Positions 35,661 through 47,481 of a stretch of 64,000 nucleotides of DNA are shown one piece after another (within the stretch, counting starts at the first letter, position 1; each line of letters starts with the position of its first letter). The notes beneath the pieces are model-generated. The model ran no database searches, was not told the DNA's origin, and was given only the letters and a program-made list of their open reading frames with translations. This DNA is from Tetragonia tetragonoides (Eukaryota; Streptophyta; Magnoliopsida; Caryophyllales; Aizoaceae): positions 15,520,001-15,584,000 of the forward strand of contig CM076140.1 in NCBI GenBank assembly GCA_038025085.1, given 5' to 3'. A program made the position numbers and the translations under genes.

Positions 35661-35830
35661 CTACAAAAGGGCAATCAAACAATAAGAACATTTAAATCAC
35701 AATTAAGGTGATTTCAAGTAATTCCTAGCTTCTACGACTACTACGCTCAACGGCTTTAATTATATTTTTTTTTCCCATAATGAAACTAATCTTTATTAAT
35801 TTATTTATTAATCCTATGCAACCTTTTAAA

Positions 35831-35850
35831 CCTAGGGCTATAATACCATT
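35831..35850 (-). promoter_or_regulatory. Primer binding site (initiator tRNA-Met type)
   Basis: Two bases after the LTR end, the - strand reads TGGTATTATAGCC. This matches the common iMet PBS TGGTATCAGAGCC at 11 of 13 positions. It fixes the neighbouring LTR as the 5' LTR and the element as - strand. Confidence 0.75.
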
Positions 35851-37716
35851 TGTAACACCCCCGAATTCGCAACGATTTCCAGGGAACTATCGACGTCGCT
35901 GTCCACGACTCGACACCGTCGAACCGTCACGGATCCAGAGGAATGCTACTGCAATATTTATCGCTAAGGAGTAAATGCTAAGAAGAAAGGAAAACTAGGT
36001 ATCAAAGGAAGCATCTAAACAAATTAAACATAAATATCAGAGTTGTCTATTCAGCGGTCTTAAGTCCATTATAGTTTTATTACAACTTTGCCTTCAAGGC
36101 CACAAACCAAAATCCCAAATAATCCAAGGTAACCAATAAATTCATAGTTCTAAACAAACAGCCCACATTCAACCTTCTAGCAAACCGTCCTCACTCTGCT
36201 ACACCTGCACTTTGATTTCCGTGACGGAAACAAGGTACAGAAGAAAAAGAGAAGAAAAAAAAGAAAACAAAAATCAGATAAACTGAATAAACGTCGTCCA
36301 TACCCAGTAAAAACACTTTCGCAAACCTCACTTGGGTTTTAGAAGAATCATTGAAATTCATTTGCATGCACAAGTAGTCATACAATCAAGCACACGCATA
36401 CTCGATCTTCAATTACATGCAATTCTTGCTTTAGTGATCATTCGAACACAAATAGGTAAACCATCTTGATTAGAGAGATAAGAGAGCAAATAGAACAGCG
36501 ATTACCCATACTGTTCATAGATAGATATAGACATGCCATGGACTTACGCTAGTGTATACTCACACTACCTCTAACATAATAATCGATATGTAGAGAAATA
36601 AACAATGGGGAATGATCCGTCCCGAACACACTGCAAGGTGTCCATAAAAGTAACTTGGGAATCACACATCCCTAGACTACATCAATTAGATAAGTCTCGA
36701 TAGCTCGGCTACTCCTAGGGATCCATTAGGAGTCTTATTCTCATTTAATTCAATTCACATACTTGCATTGATTGACCTAGTAGTACAACGAGACCACGAC
36801 ATACTACTTCATTTCATGCTCCTGATAATGAATAATAATAACAACGATTACGACATAAGGGCATATTAACAATAGTCATGCTTCATATATGTCTATTGAA
36901 ATTTTGGCAGCAATCCAAATATTACACTTTCACAAATAAACCATCCAATATAATAGTTGGTGCTCATTAGCACTCAATAATATCACATTCCAAATAGCAC
37001 ATATTATTATATCATAATAATATTAGAAATTCAGCATCGCCATAATTAAACATTGATTAGCATATGAACTAATTAATTAACGAAAATTTATAAACTTATC
37101 ATACTCAATATAAATCATATTTACAGTGAAGAATATATTTCAAATTATCATAATTAACAACGATATAATTTAATCATGTTTCGCATATTAAATTCACAAT
37201 AATAATCAATTAGCACATAACACATCAAAATAGTTTTGATGGGGCTTTGGAAAGATGTAGGCACAATCACTTACCTAATAAACACTCAATAAGCAGTAGG
37301 TAACTTGGCTAATCACAACCCGATCACGCTTGTCCGTTTGGTCCTAATTAAAAACAATTACCGAGACATAATTAGTAAATACGAAAATCCAAACAGTACT
37401 GAAACTGTAAACTAATATTTTTATTAAATTTTTTGATTTATTCCAACCAATCTAGGCTTTTGAAAATCCGAATTCGGGTTCCAAACGAGTACAGAAAAAT
37501 AAAATTAATTATTAAAAAAATACTGAAAATACGAAATTAATTAAAACAAAAATATTAAACGAAACCCTAATCGATTTTTTGAGTCTAGGCCATGATACAC
37601 CAAGCATGGCGATCCACGACCTAGCCCATCACCAAGACCACCACCCATCGACCACCATGGTCAGCGGTGGCTCGCCGGAGCACCGGCGACGGAGGAGAGA
37701 GAGAGTGAGAGAGATC

Positions 37717-37788
<72 letters not shown>

Positions 37789-38039
37789 TTGCGAGAGAGA
37801 GAAAGAGAGGGAGGAGCAACGGGCAGGGCCCAGTCGCATCGGCCACTCGCCGATGACCACCCAGGCACGGGCTGGTGGCGTGGCGGCGGCGCGACAGTCG
37901 CGGCTCAGCAAAACAGGGGAGGGGGAAAAACAGAGCATGAAAGAGAGAGAAAAAAAGAGAGAGAAAGAGAGAGAGAGAGAAGGGTGATTACCGGCGGGAA
38001 AAGGAGGCTGGTGGCTGGCCTGGTGGCCGACGACAGCAG

Positions 38040-38115
<76 letters not shown>

Positions 38116-38560
38116 GTGCGGTGGAGAGAGAGAGAGAGAGAAAAGAGAGAGAGAAACCGTGAGGGAGGAGAGAGAGAGAATTGGGGTTTTTGGCTCAGTT
38201 TTTGCAACTGATCAACTGCCCCATCTCTTACCTTATATAGGTGTTTGGTCAAAGAAAGTCAAACCCTACTAGAATTAGAATTATTTTCTGATTTAATTGC
38301 TAATTAAAAATAATTAAAACTAATTAAATGCTAATTAAAACCAATTAAAACAATATGAATAAGCCTTATTCATATACAAAACCATTTTAACTAAATCCCT
38401 CAATTTGATAATTATAAATCCCGAAATTCCCATAAATATTATTATGGCTTAATTTGAGTAAATCGAATCGTTAAATAAATATACGATTTAAATCTTCGAA
38501 ACTATTTATAAATGAATTATAAATCGATATTATAATTATAGAAAATATTGGGGTATCACA
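35851..38560 (-). mobile_element. 5' LTR of the truncated Ty3/gypsy element
   Basis: A 2.7-kb LTR with TG-CA ends (TGTAACACCCCC to GGGGTATCACA), sister copy of the solo LTR at 5456-8058. On the - strand, CCTATATAAGG (about 38230-38241) is a likely TATA box, followed downstream by CT-rich DNA ((GA)n at 37696-37785 and 38041-38111). The GA tracts are clearly longer than in the solo LTR. The 3' LTR and pol are deleted, so no TSD can be read. Arg/Glu-rich frames are microsatellite artefacts. Confidence 0.92.
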
Positions 38561-38624
38561 AAAACTGGGGAGAACTGATCAAAACTGGGCAAAACTGAAA
38601 ACCTGTTGAAAAGAACATGCCTTA

Positions 38625-40553
38625 AGTTTTGTTCCATCAAAGTAGTTCCATATATGGCATGTAGATATACTAAGGAAACATGTATGGACCCTAGAAACGC
38701 AACTCATGAACATGATTCAATCAAGTTAATTATATGGGAAACCAACAAAGGGTGAACATGTCATTTATGTTACTCCCTTGATGAATAAGTGAATGACCCA
38801 CTGATCGAAGTAAGAATACACACTTATGTCAATTGGGTATTTCCTGTTCTCTTAAAATTTGGATTTTGTATTTGGTCTCATATACAGCTATTTGTTTAAT
38901 TTATTAACTGCTTTCTCATGGTTGTTGATCATAAATAAGTTGAAGACTAATGAAGAGGTTGTGTCACAATCTATGTCCATTACCTAATCCCACACCATGA
39001 TTCATGTTTCTTGTAATGTCTAATTGTATTGCATGATTTTCGTTTAATAATCCTAATTTCAAAGCTAATAACGTATTACCGATGTGAAAGTCGTATAATC
39101 CTTTTCTTAAGAACAAATTAAAATATATAAAATCCATATACTCCTTATGTATGTGTTGTTACCTTCTTTATTCAGATCTCCGCATGAATCATAACAATTA
39201 TCCCCCCACTTCTAAACTTAGTTGTTATAACTTGATGTTCTTCTCCTTGTGCAAAGTCTATACATTTAAGGTGTTACAACATGAGTTTAAGTTCTTCGAT
39301 TATCGGTAGTTTAAAACTAAACTAGATTTTGGTACTGTGCGAGAAGCATTGAAGTAATTTATTCACAACTTGCACAAAACAAAATTCGGAGATTATGACT
39401 CACTCTCTTCTTCCTTCACCATTTGATGGCCTCTATGAACCCAAATTGAAATGTTAATGCTGGCCTACATGATCAACACTAAAGGTCGATGTTATTGTAT
39501 GTAGGTGACCAAAACCACAAAGTTAGTGGTTTATATGACCATTATCTTATCCTTTTTCATGTCTTTACAATAAATGGTATTTCTAATAATATATGTTAAG
39601 ACTAAGGTTGCGTATTTCTTGACATATTTACACTATCGACAATTAAAATTGGCTCGACAATTATCTTGTATTCGTGCAAGATTCAAACCCTTAGGTTCCC
39701 GTTCCAAGCTAAGTGCACAATTTCATGTAGGATATGTTTTTATAATGAATCCCAAAACTCCTGCCCAAATACTATTACATACATTAATAATAAAATATGA
39801 CATGATCGAGTAGAGAAGTGGTAGTTGTCGTTTTTTTTTCTTTTATTTTTGGGGGGTGTAGAGAATTGTGAAAGGATATGATAGAGAATCTTATTAGAAG
39901 ATATTATATATGGAATATGGCGTGGTTTGCACCATCAAACCTCACGTGAAGGTTAAAAAGAAATGGATAGATCTTGTACATGTACATCCAATAACATAAT
40001 AAGTAGCATTTTTTGTGGTTTAATTGTATTAGCCAATCAAAAAAAAAAAAAAGTCAACTTAAATACTATACTTGAAGCCTTGCTAATGTTGCTATATACC
40101 TCTTGGATACTAGCAGTGGGTAGGTTAGGATTTGGTGCTTTTGTTTGTCATAAGTCTTAACCCCACCTTTTTTAGTGGATTCAATTGCATTATATTAGCT
40201 ATTGATGTAGATTATGTGTGTTGACAAAATTTCCCCTCTTTCTTTGCAAGTTGTGTAACTATGTATAACTATGTTGCAAGTTGGTAGTAATTATAAACCT
40301 TAGCTTGTTTAAAGAAAATTATTTGATCAAAGAAAAAATTCTTTTTGTTATTCTAACCTTGGCATGCTTGTTAGAACTTAGATGGTTCTTCATAAAGATG
40401 GTGAAGATGGTGTTGTTTCGTTGGCCCACATATCGTGGCTACGTATAAGAATTTTAGGAGGCATGACCTACAGTATCATCAGTGGATTTCGAATTAGTAT
40501 TTTGAATGACAACTCACATTATTGTTATGTATGTCCATGTCAATTCTAATCAA
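38625..40553. other. Intergenic, nothing recognised
   Basis: AT-rich sequence; short frames at 39574-39813 and 39963-40160 match nothing I recognise. No clear repeats. Confidence 0.5.
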
Positions 40554-40556
40554 TTA

Positions 40557-41272
<716 letters not shown>

Positions 41273-41275
41273 TTA

Positions 41276-41589
41276 GTGTAAGTTAAGAGTCTAAAATCGA
41301 TGAATAATCAATATTGTACTATATTGATATTTGAAATCTATCCCAAGAACAATGTTCAAACACTTTACATTACATTATATAATTTATTTTCATTTCACGG
41401 GGAATTCAACTGCTATAAATTTTTGATTAATGTTATATAACTTAAAATTTAATATTGCTTTTGATAATAAAAAAAAAAGGCTATATATTATTCATATTGG
41501 TGGAAATCACGATTTTTGAGCTTCCTAAAACTGACTACCAATATATTGAACGAAATGGTTGTGAAGTAATATATTGCAGCCATAAATGT
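41276..41589. other. Intergenic, nothing recognised
   Basis: AT-rich sequence with no supported feature. Confidence 0.5.
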
Positions 41590-41614
41590 ATGAGTAAATC
41601 TTGTGTGAGATTAA

Positions 41615-41867
41615 GGTCCGGTTCTTTTCGTCGTTTCTATGTTGTATTTCGTTCTGTTCTGTACCGCACTGTAATTTCCGTTTCATTCCGTTCTGTTCTG
41701 CACCGCACCGTAATTTCCGTTCCGTTCCCCACCACACAAGTTATATTTATTATTCCATTCCGTCCCGCATTGCAATTTCCGTTCTGTTCCATTCCGCACC
41801 GCGCTGCAATTTCCATTCCGTTCCGTTGCTCACCGTCCCGCATCATTCCATTGACGAGAATAGGGCC
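41615..41867. mobile_element. GGAACGG-type MITE, TAA TSD (nested)
   Basis: Ends GGTCCGGTTCTTTTCGTCG and GACGAGAATAGGGCC are inverted; TAA flanks at 41612-41614 and 41868-41870. The interior is TTCCGTTCCGTTCTGCACCGC-like units, the reverse of the next copy. The intact copy at 26590 has GAGACTAAATCAC at this site. Confidence 0.82.
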
Positions 41868-41916
41868 TAACTCATAATAAAATGGGGTCACTATTTAGAA
41901 ATGTGAGAGTCACTTA

Positions 41917-42088
41917 GGCCCTATTCTCTTCAACGGAATGGTGCGGGACAGTGAGGAATGGAACGGATTGGAACGGAACGGAACGGCGCGGCGCGGATAA
42001 TTCAAAAAAATGCGAGACAAAATAAAGTACAGAATGCGGAACGGAACGGAACGAAACTGCAGCATGGAAACGACGAAAAGAACAGAGC
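41917..42088. mobile_element. GGAACGG-type MITE, opposite orientation (nested)
   Basis: Starts GGCCCTATTCTCTTCAACGG after TTA (41914-41916) and ends GACGAAAAGAACAGAGC before TTT. The interior is GGAACGGAACGG units. Together with the copy at 41615 it forms a large inverted pair. The unoccupied site is GTCACTTACTATAAA at about 26665. Confidence 0.75.
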
Positions 42089-42731
42089 TTTATTATGAAC
42101 CGTGACCCTCATTATTTTATGAAAAAAGTGGCACTCGTCTCACTAAACATTATGAAAAAATCGGCTTATATAAGTTTTTATGTAATTAAATAAGAGACTA
42201 AAAGACCATCAATAGCACTTGATTTTTGATATAGTAATGCAATATATTATGATACATGTTTAATAGTGATATTGAATATTGCAATTCAATGATTACTTTC
42301 TAGTTACTAGGTCTTCTTAAACGGTTGTTTCTTTTCCGCTATTCCTTTTTTCAATTTCTTTTTTCTAACTAGTTATAAACCCGTGCGATGCACGATTTTG
42401 GGATGATTTTTATTCAATGTATGAATATAGTATATATGGTTTGTTTACCTATATTTCCTTCTCCTTAACTATTACTTATAGGCCAAAAATACATATCCAA
42501 TTAATATTTCTCCTTTAGTTTAGGGTCTAAGGTATGTCTGTATTTTTGTAGGCTTTGAACTTTTAGAATCTTAAATCTTGAAGTTTACTGTGCAAATCAC
42601 ATTTGTTATGTATAGAATTCATGAGGTATTACTGTATGGCCGTTTATAAGCATATAACCTATGTGTATTAACATTTTTTCCCTTATTTTATTTTACCTCC
42701 AAAACTGATATAATCATACATTTTTTTATTT

Positions 42732-42739
<8 letters not shown>

Positions 42740-42820
<81 letters not shown>

Positions 42821-42822
42821 CG
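42740..42822. repeat. (ATT)n microsatellite
   Basis: About 27 ATT units near the Helitron 3' end. Confidence 0.95.
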
Positions 42823-43499
42823 TACATAAAGCAATACTACTTAGTTATTAATCTTTATTGATGTCTATTAATGATAATCTTATTTCTTCGCTTTCCCTCA
42901 GTATAATTATAGGTTTTCCTAGTCGTTAAGTTCAAAGTATATGTGATTAGTGAAGCAAATTTTGTAGATCAATGTTGTCTTATAATTTTGTTTTAATTAA
43001 GATTAAATTTTTCTATTGTTTAATAACCCACCAATTCCCAGCATGATGGACAATGTTTCTTTACTTTATTTTGGATGCAAATTATATAGTTGATCACATT
43101 TGTAATCATGTTCATTTTTATTAATTGGATATTGTTTTTTCCCCTCCAATAGTTTATAATTTGAAAGGCAAAATAATTAAATTTGTGTTTTGGGTGTTTT
43201 TTTGTTTGTGGGAGGAGATCCAAAAGAGGGTTTAATTGAATTTGTGTTTTGGAAGGATAAGTTACTTTCATTTGTATATTTAGGCGCCTTTCTTTTGTAA
43301 TTTTACGGTTTTAAATATCGTTAAAGGTATCAGTATTCATATAGATATCGATATCGGTATTGATATTGTTATCGGTATTATTATCGGTATCGATATTGTT
43401 ATCGGTATTATTATCGTTATTGGGTGTAAGTAAGATTTTCCAAACTATTTGGTCATACCGATGGTCGATACCACCGAAGTATGTTTTCCCATACATGTG

Positions 43500-43985
43500 T
43501 TACTCGTGTTTCCCCTATTTTGTTTCAGTCAACCCCGCCCGAAATGGTTTGTTTTTATTTTTTTTGTCTTTTCTTCCCTTTCTTCCCTTTTCGTTTCCCT
43601 TCCCATTTTGACTGCTCTTCCCTTCATCAGCACACCCACCACCTTCACCAACTCTATCAATGAATCCCCCACCACTTCTAGATCTCTAGCCATGCTCAAT
43701 TTGATAATCTCTGCAATTCCATTATCCCTTAAGATTTTCTCTCCTCCTATCTTTCAAACAGCACCTTGTTTTCTCACTCTCTCACTCCCCTACAAATCCC
43801 ATCATTTGAAGGGTAGTACCCTTTTTGATTTACTTTAAGGTCACTGTCAATTAAATTGGGGTGTAGTAAATTGGGAATGGTTTTAGTGTGTGCCTGATTC
43901 CGAGCGATTGATACCTCTGGGTATTTAGTGGAATAGTTGACAGCGGTTTGCGCGGTGGTTTCGATTTTGTTGGTTAGGTATTAAT
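43500..43985 (+). other. Possible captured first exon / 5' UTR
   Basis: CT-rich leader-like sequence with a 129-codon frame (43449-43838), then GC-richer DNA ending GGTTAG before GTATTAATAAG, a plausible 5' splice site at about 43978. The protein is not recognised. The composition differs from the flanking AT-rich DNA and resembles a plant 5' UTR plus first exon, the kind of fragment Helitrons pick up. Confidence 0.3.
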
Positions 43986-46574
43986 AAGTTTCTTACTTCT
44001 CTCATCTATTTGTTTCACACTAATTTATTTTACCTAATTTAATTCTTTGTGTTGTTGTTGTATCAGTTCGATTTCATTTGTTGGCTTACCTGTTGTTATA
44101 TATGCTTATTAGTAGTTATATAGTATATTAATCTATTTATATCAAAGTTTATTCTGGTTATATATTCTTGAATGTGTAGTTTTGTTATTTTTTGAATTTT
44201 TTTTTTTTTTTTTTTATTTATTTAGATTTTTGTGTGGTTTATATTGAATAGATACTATGTGGAAGGCCAAGGCATCTCCTTTATATGATTTTTTTTAATT
44301 GAACAGCTTTGTGAATTTGCTTAGAAGTAATGAAGCTAGTGTTAGATTAGTGGTATGATCAAGTTTTCCTGTTTTATGACATTTTTAGATTTGTTGGTTT
44401 GAATTGGAGGCTGGATGAATCATAACGGGCAAGGGCCACAGGTTATGTGTAGCATAGTTTAGTGTAACATGGTTTAAGGCTAGTCTCTGCAGCACTCTGA
44501 TGTATTCGCTCTGTTTTTATGTAAGCAAATTTGGGAGGTAGTATTTATTAGAATGATGTGGTGGAGTTGTTTAGTATATGCATAAGGTCAATGGGAATAA
44601 TTGCTATGGTATTAAGGTTCAAGTAATAAATAGAGGACTGCCAGATCGAAATGTAGATGGGGTGACATGTTGTTTATTAAAGCTGTGTCGATGGCATTAA
44701 GGTGGAATGGTTTCACATCATGCCAATATACACATCCTGGAATGACCTGCATAGTGTAGACATAGATACAATATGTTGTAGACTAAGGGAGAAGCCGTGA
44801 GGAACCAGTAGCCCTAAGAGTTATAAGGAATTAAGGTCTGTTTATAAAAGAAAGCTACTAATAGTTGCATATTACCTTAGTGGTTGTCATAGCAGGAATT
44901 GACTTAAAATATTGAACCTGGAAAACTACAATTTATGTGATTTTGAGCAGAAGGGAAATATTTTGTGAAAGCCAAAATCTGTGACATAGTTTTCCCCTTT
45001 AGTTGATTGACTGCAATGGCCTTTGCCATCTTGTAATGTAAAAACTTTATCACGTGATGACTAACACGTAATGTCTATAATAGCCTAAGATTTATACCTT
45101 CCAGAGCAATCAGAGTATTGAATAGAATCTTGAATGTTTGTGTTTGAAAACTTTTTGTATGCTAAATTTTAAAGAACACAGCAGAGATTGATGATCATGG
45201 TTGTAGATAGTATCTTCTTGTTCGGATACATTTGGTTGTTATTTAACCTTACACTTCACATTAAGTAGCCATAGTGCAGTTCTGTTGCATTTAAATTGTG
45301 ATATTCCAATCTTGCGACCTGATATGATGATGGCTAACTTATGGACGTGGATAGAGGTTTGCTATTAAGTACATTTTTCATCCTGAAGATGCAGCCACGC
45401 AGGATTACTTTTGATGATGAAACTGGTAGTGTAAGTGATTTTATGTGCAAGGATAGCTTGTTTGTTCAAACCTGGAAGCTGCGATCTCCGAACAGCAATG
45501 AAATTGCCTTGTAGTAGAGCTGATTTATTAGAATGCATTTGAGTACTACAAAAACACAGATTCACACTGGATGAGAAATATGTTTTCCATTCAAGTCTTC
45601 AACAGATTCTAAATCAAAATAGCTCTCAAGAGTTGTTTGGTTGGGGCTGAAACGAATGAAATGCGGAGGCCTAGCTCTCAATAAGTATTGGGTTAATAGA
45701 GTATGGTGAGCGAGGGGTCAGTGGCCAATAAGTATAGCATTCAAATTATCAAATAAGTATATTTATTTGTGAGTAAACTATTGGGTTAATAGAGTATGAT
45801 GTGTTGTCATCATTATCAAATATTTATGGTACCAAATGTATTGATTTTTAATTTTTTTTTTCCAGTAAAGTCAGTAAATGGGTGAGGCGGGTTATTCTCT
45901 GTTTTTTGAGACTTTCAACCCTCACCTTACCCATTTACTGAACAGGCTAGTTACGTAGGTCTTGTTTAATTAACTGTGCTGAAAATTATAACCCAAGCAC
46001 GGATAGTTTGGGTTAGGTTTGTGTCGGTTGTTGTGTTTTTAAAAATTTTATCAGCTCCACTCCTTAATGAAGCTCTTCTTTTGTATTATATATATCAAGT
46101 ACGGTTGTTGTGTATTATAAAATTTTTGATATATGTTCCATTGTTTTTTTTAGAGTGAGAGATATTATTTTTCCATAGATCATATCATCATGCGTAGTGA
46201 TTGAAGCCCTTTAGTGTATATTGACTGAAAAATTCTGTTGCTGTTTTTAAATTAAATTCCAAAGAAATAAAGAGACAAATGAGAGGTATCTCAATGATTT
46301 CCCAACAACACCCTTTTTCTTGTTTTATGGAGGTAGCGTTTTCTCATCAGCGAGGTCCCTTCATATTCAGCATTTGTCCTTCAATGACAATTGGGTAGCC
46401 TGTCTTTCGGATCGAATTTCTTCACTGTTGTGCCTTTATTACATTGCTTCCCGACTTCTACACCTAAATACATTTAGCTATTGTTAAATTGAAATATATA
46501 TGTTTGGGTCATGTTCTATATGTCTGTTACATTGTTGCACTTTGATTTCTTTATTTTATATATTTTTTTCTGAA
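43986..46574. other. Helitron 3' non-coding region
   Basis: No recognised coding sequence between the captured-exon candidate and the end of RepHel. A short inverted match AGTAAATGGGTGAGG / CCTTACCCATTTACTG lies at 45871-45938. Confidence 0.4.
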
Positions 46575-47329
46575 TTAATTTTCAAAGAAAGAGCTAATTG
46601 TAGTTTGTATATTATGTGTCTGTGAAATAGCAAGATACCTGGGTAAATTGTTGAAGACTTCTTTGTACACGATGTTTCTTGTGTATTCCTTGTAACTTGG
46701 ATCGTCTTCTTTGATCAGGAATTTCAAACCTTGTGGAGATGTAACCCTTGACGCTGCAACATATAGCTGCCCGTGACTAAACACTGGACTTGATAGGTAG
46801 ACACCTGCATTTTAAAGTGATTGCCCTTGACTTTTGTTAATAGTCATTGCATAGCAGATTTTGAGGGGGTATTGTCTCTGTTTTACTTTGACTGGCAATT
46901 GCAGATCATTTGAAGTCATGACAATTCTCGGTATCAACACCTTTGTTCCTATATTATTCCCAGTGAGTACTCTTCCTTCAATAATGTATTTGCCCAAGTA
47001 TGTCAATATTATCCGTGTCCCATTGCATAATCCCATCAATGGATTTATGTTTCTTAACAGCATCATTGGCATGCCAACCTTGAGTCTTATTTTGTGGTTT
47101 GGAATTCCTGGGAATTTGAGTGTATTTAAGTACTCTGATGGGAACATCAAATCTTGCGCATTTGTCTCTGCTGATCCTGGACACACTTCATCCTAACTTG
47201 TGTATTCTTTTATTTCTCCAGGTACCAGTTGCATCATGTACTCATTGATTTCATCTGCAATGTCATTAAGTGGTGTCAATATTGCTCGTTCTCTGAGATA
47301 GTCCTCATCATGCCGCTTTTGCTGGAAAT

Positions 47330-47481
47330 CTGGGTATGTGCTTGTAACTATCTTCTCAATTGGTTGATCTGCAAAGTTTAATATTTGTCATTGCAATTCA
47401 TTGTTTGGGTATGTTCTTGTTAGTATCTTCGCAATTGGTTGTTCTTCAAAGTTTAATATTTGTCATTGCAATTCGTTGTTT
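47330..47481. repeat. Tandem duplication of about 75 bp in a RepHel intron
   Basis: Two direct copies of a unit containing TCAATTGGTTG, AAAGTTTAATATTTGTCATTG and CAATTC(A/G)TTGTTT. The first overlaps the splice acceptor and start of the next RepHel exon (DQPIEKIV); the second is a diverged copy of the exon edge. Confidence 0.8.

Larger units (their letters stand above)
33238..38621. mobile_element. AACTGG-type MITE interrupted by a retrotransposon
   Basis: The left part (about 33238-33416) has GGGCTCGTTCTTTTCGACTG then AACTGGTAACTGG and AAACTGGG units, ending in ATAATAAT. The right part (38561-38621) has AAACTGGGG-AGAACTG units and the end TTGAAAAGAACATGCC followed by TTA. Compared with 20436-21303 and 40557-41272, the microsatellite middle is missing and a truncated LTR retrotransposon takes its place. 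Confidence 0.75.
41590..42185. mobile_element. GTGAGAC/GTCACTT element split by two MITEs
   Basis: Host blocks TGTGTGAGATTAA, GGGGTCACTATTTAGAAATG, GAGTCACTTA, GTGACCCTCATT and ATAAGTTTTTATG follow the same order as the uninterrupted copy at 26590-26785. Insertions are at 41615-41867 and 41917-42088. Confidence 0.65.

Noticed and set aside
5456..38560. The two 2.6-2.7-kb LTRs as ends of one 33-kb retrotransposon
   Set aside because: The left copy has its own TAAGG duplication on both sides, so it is a solo LTR. A host gene and many unrelated elements lie between the two.
41525..41891. Reading frames over the GGAACGG units
   Set aside because: Repeat-derived and bounded by MITE termini with TAA duplications.
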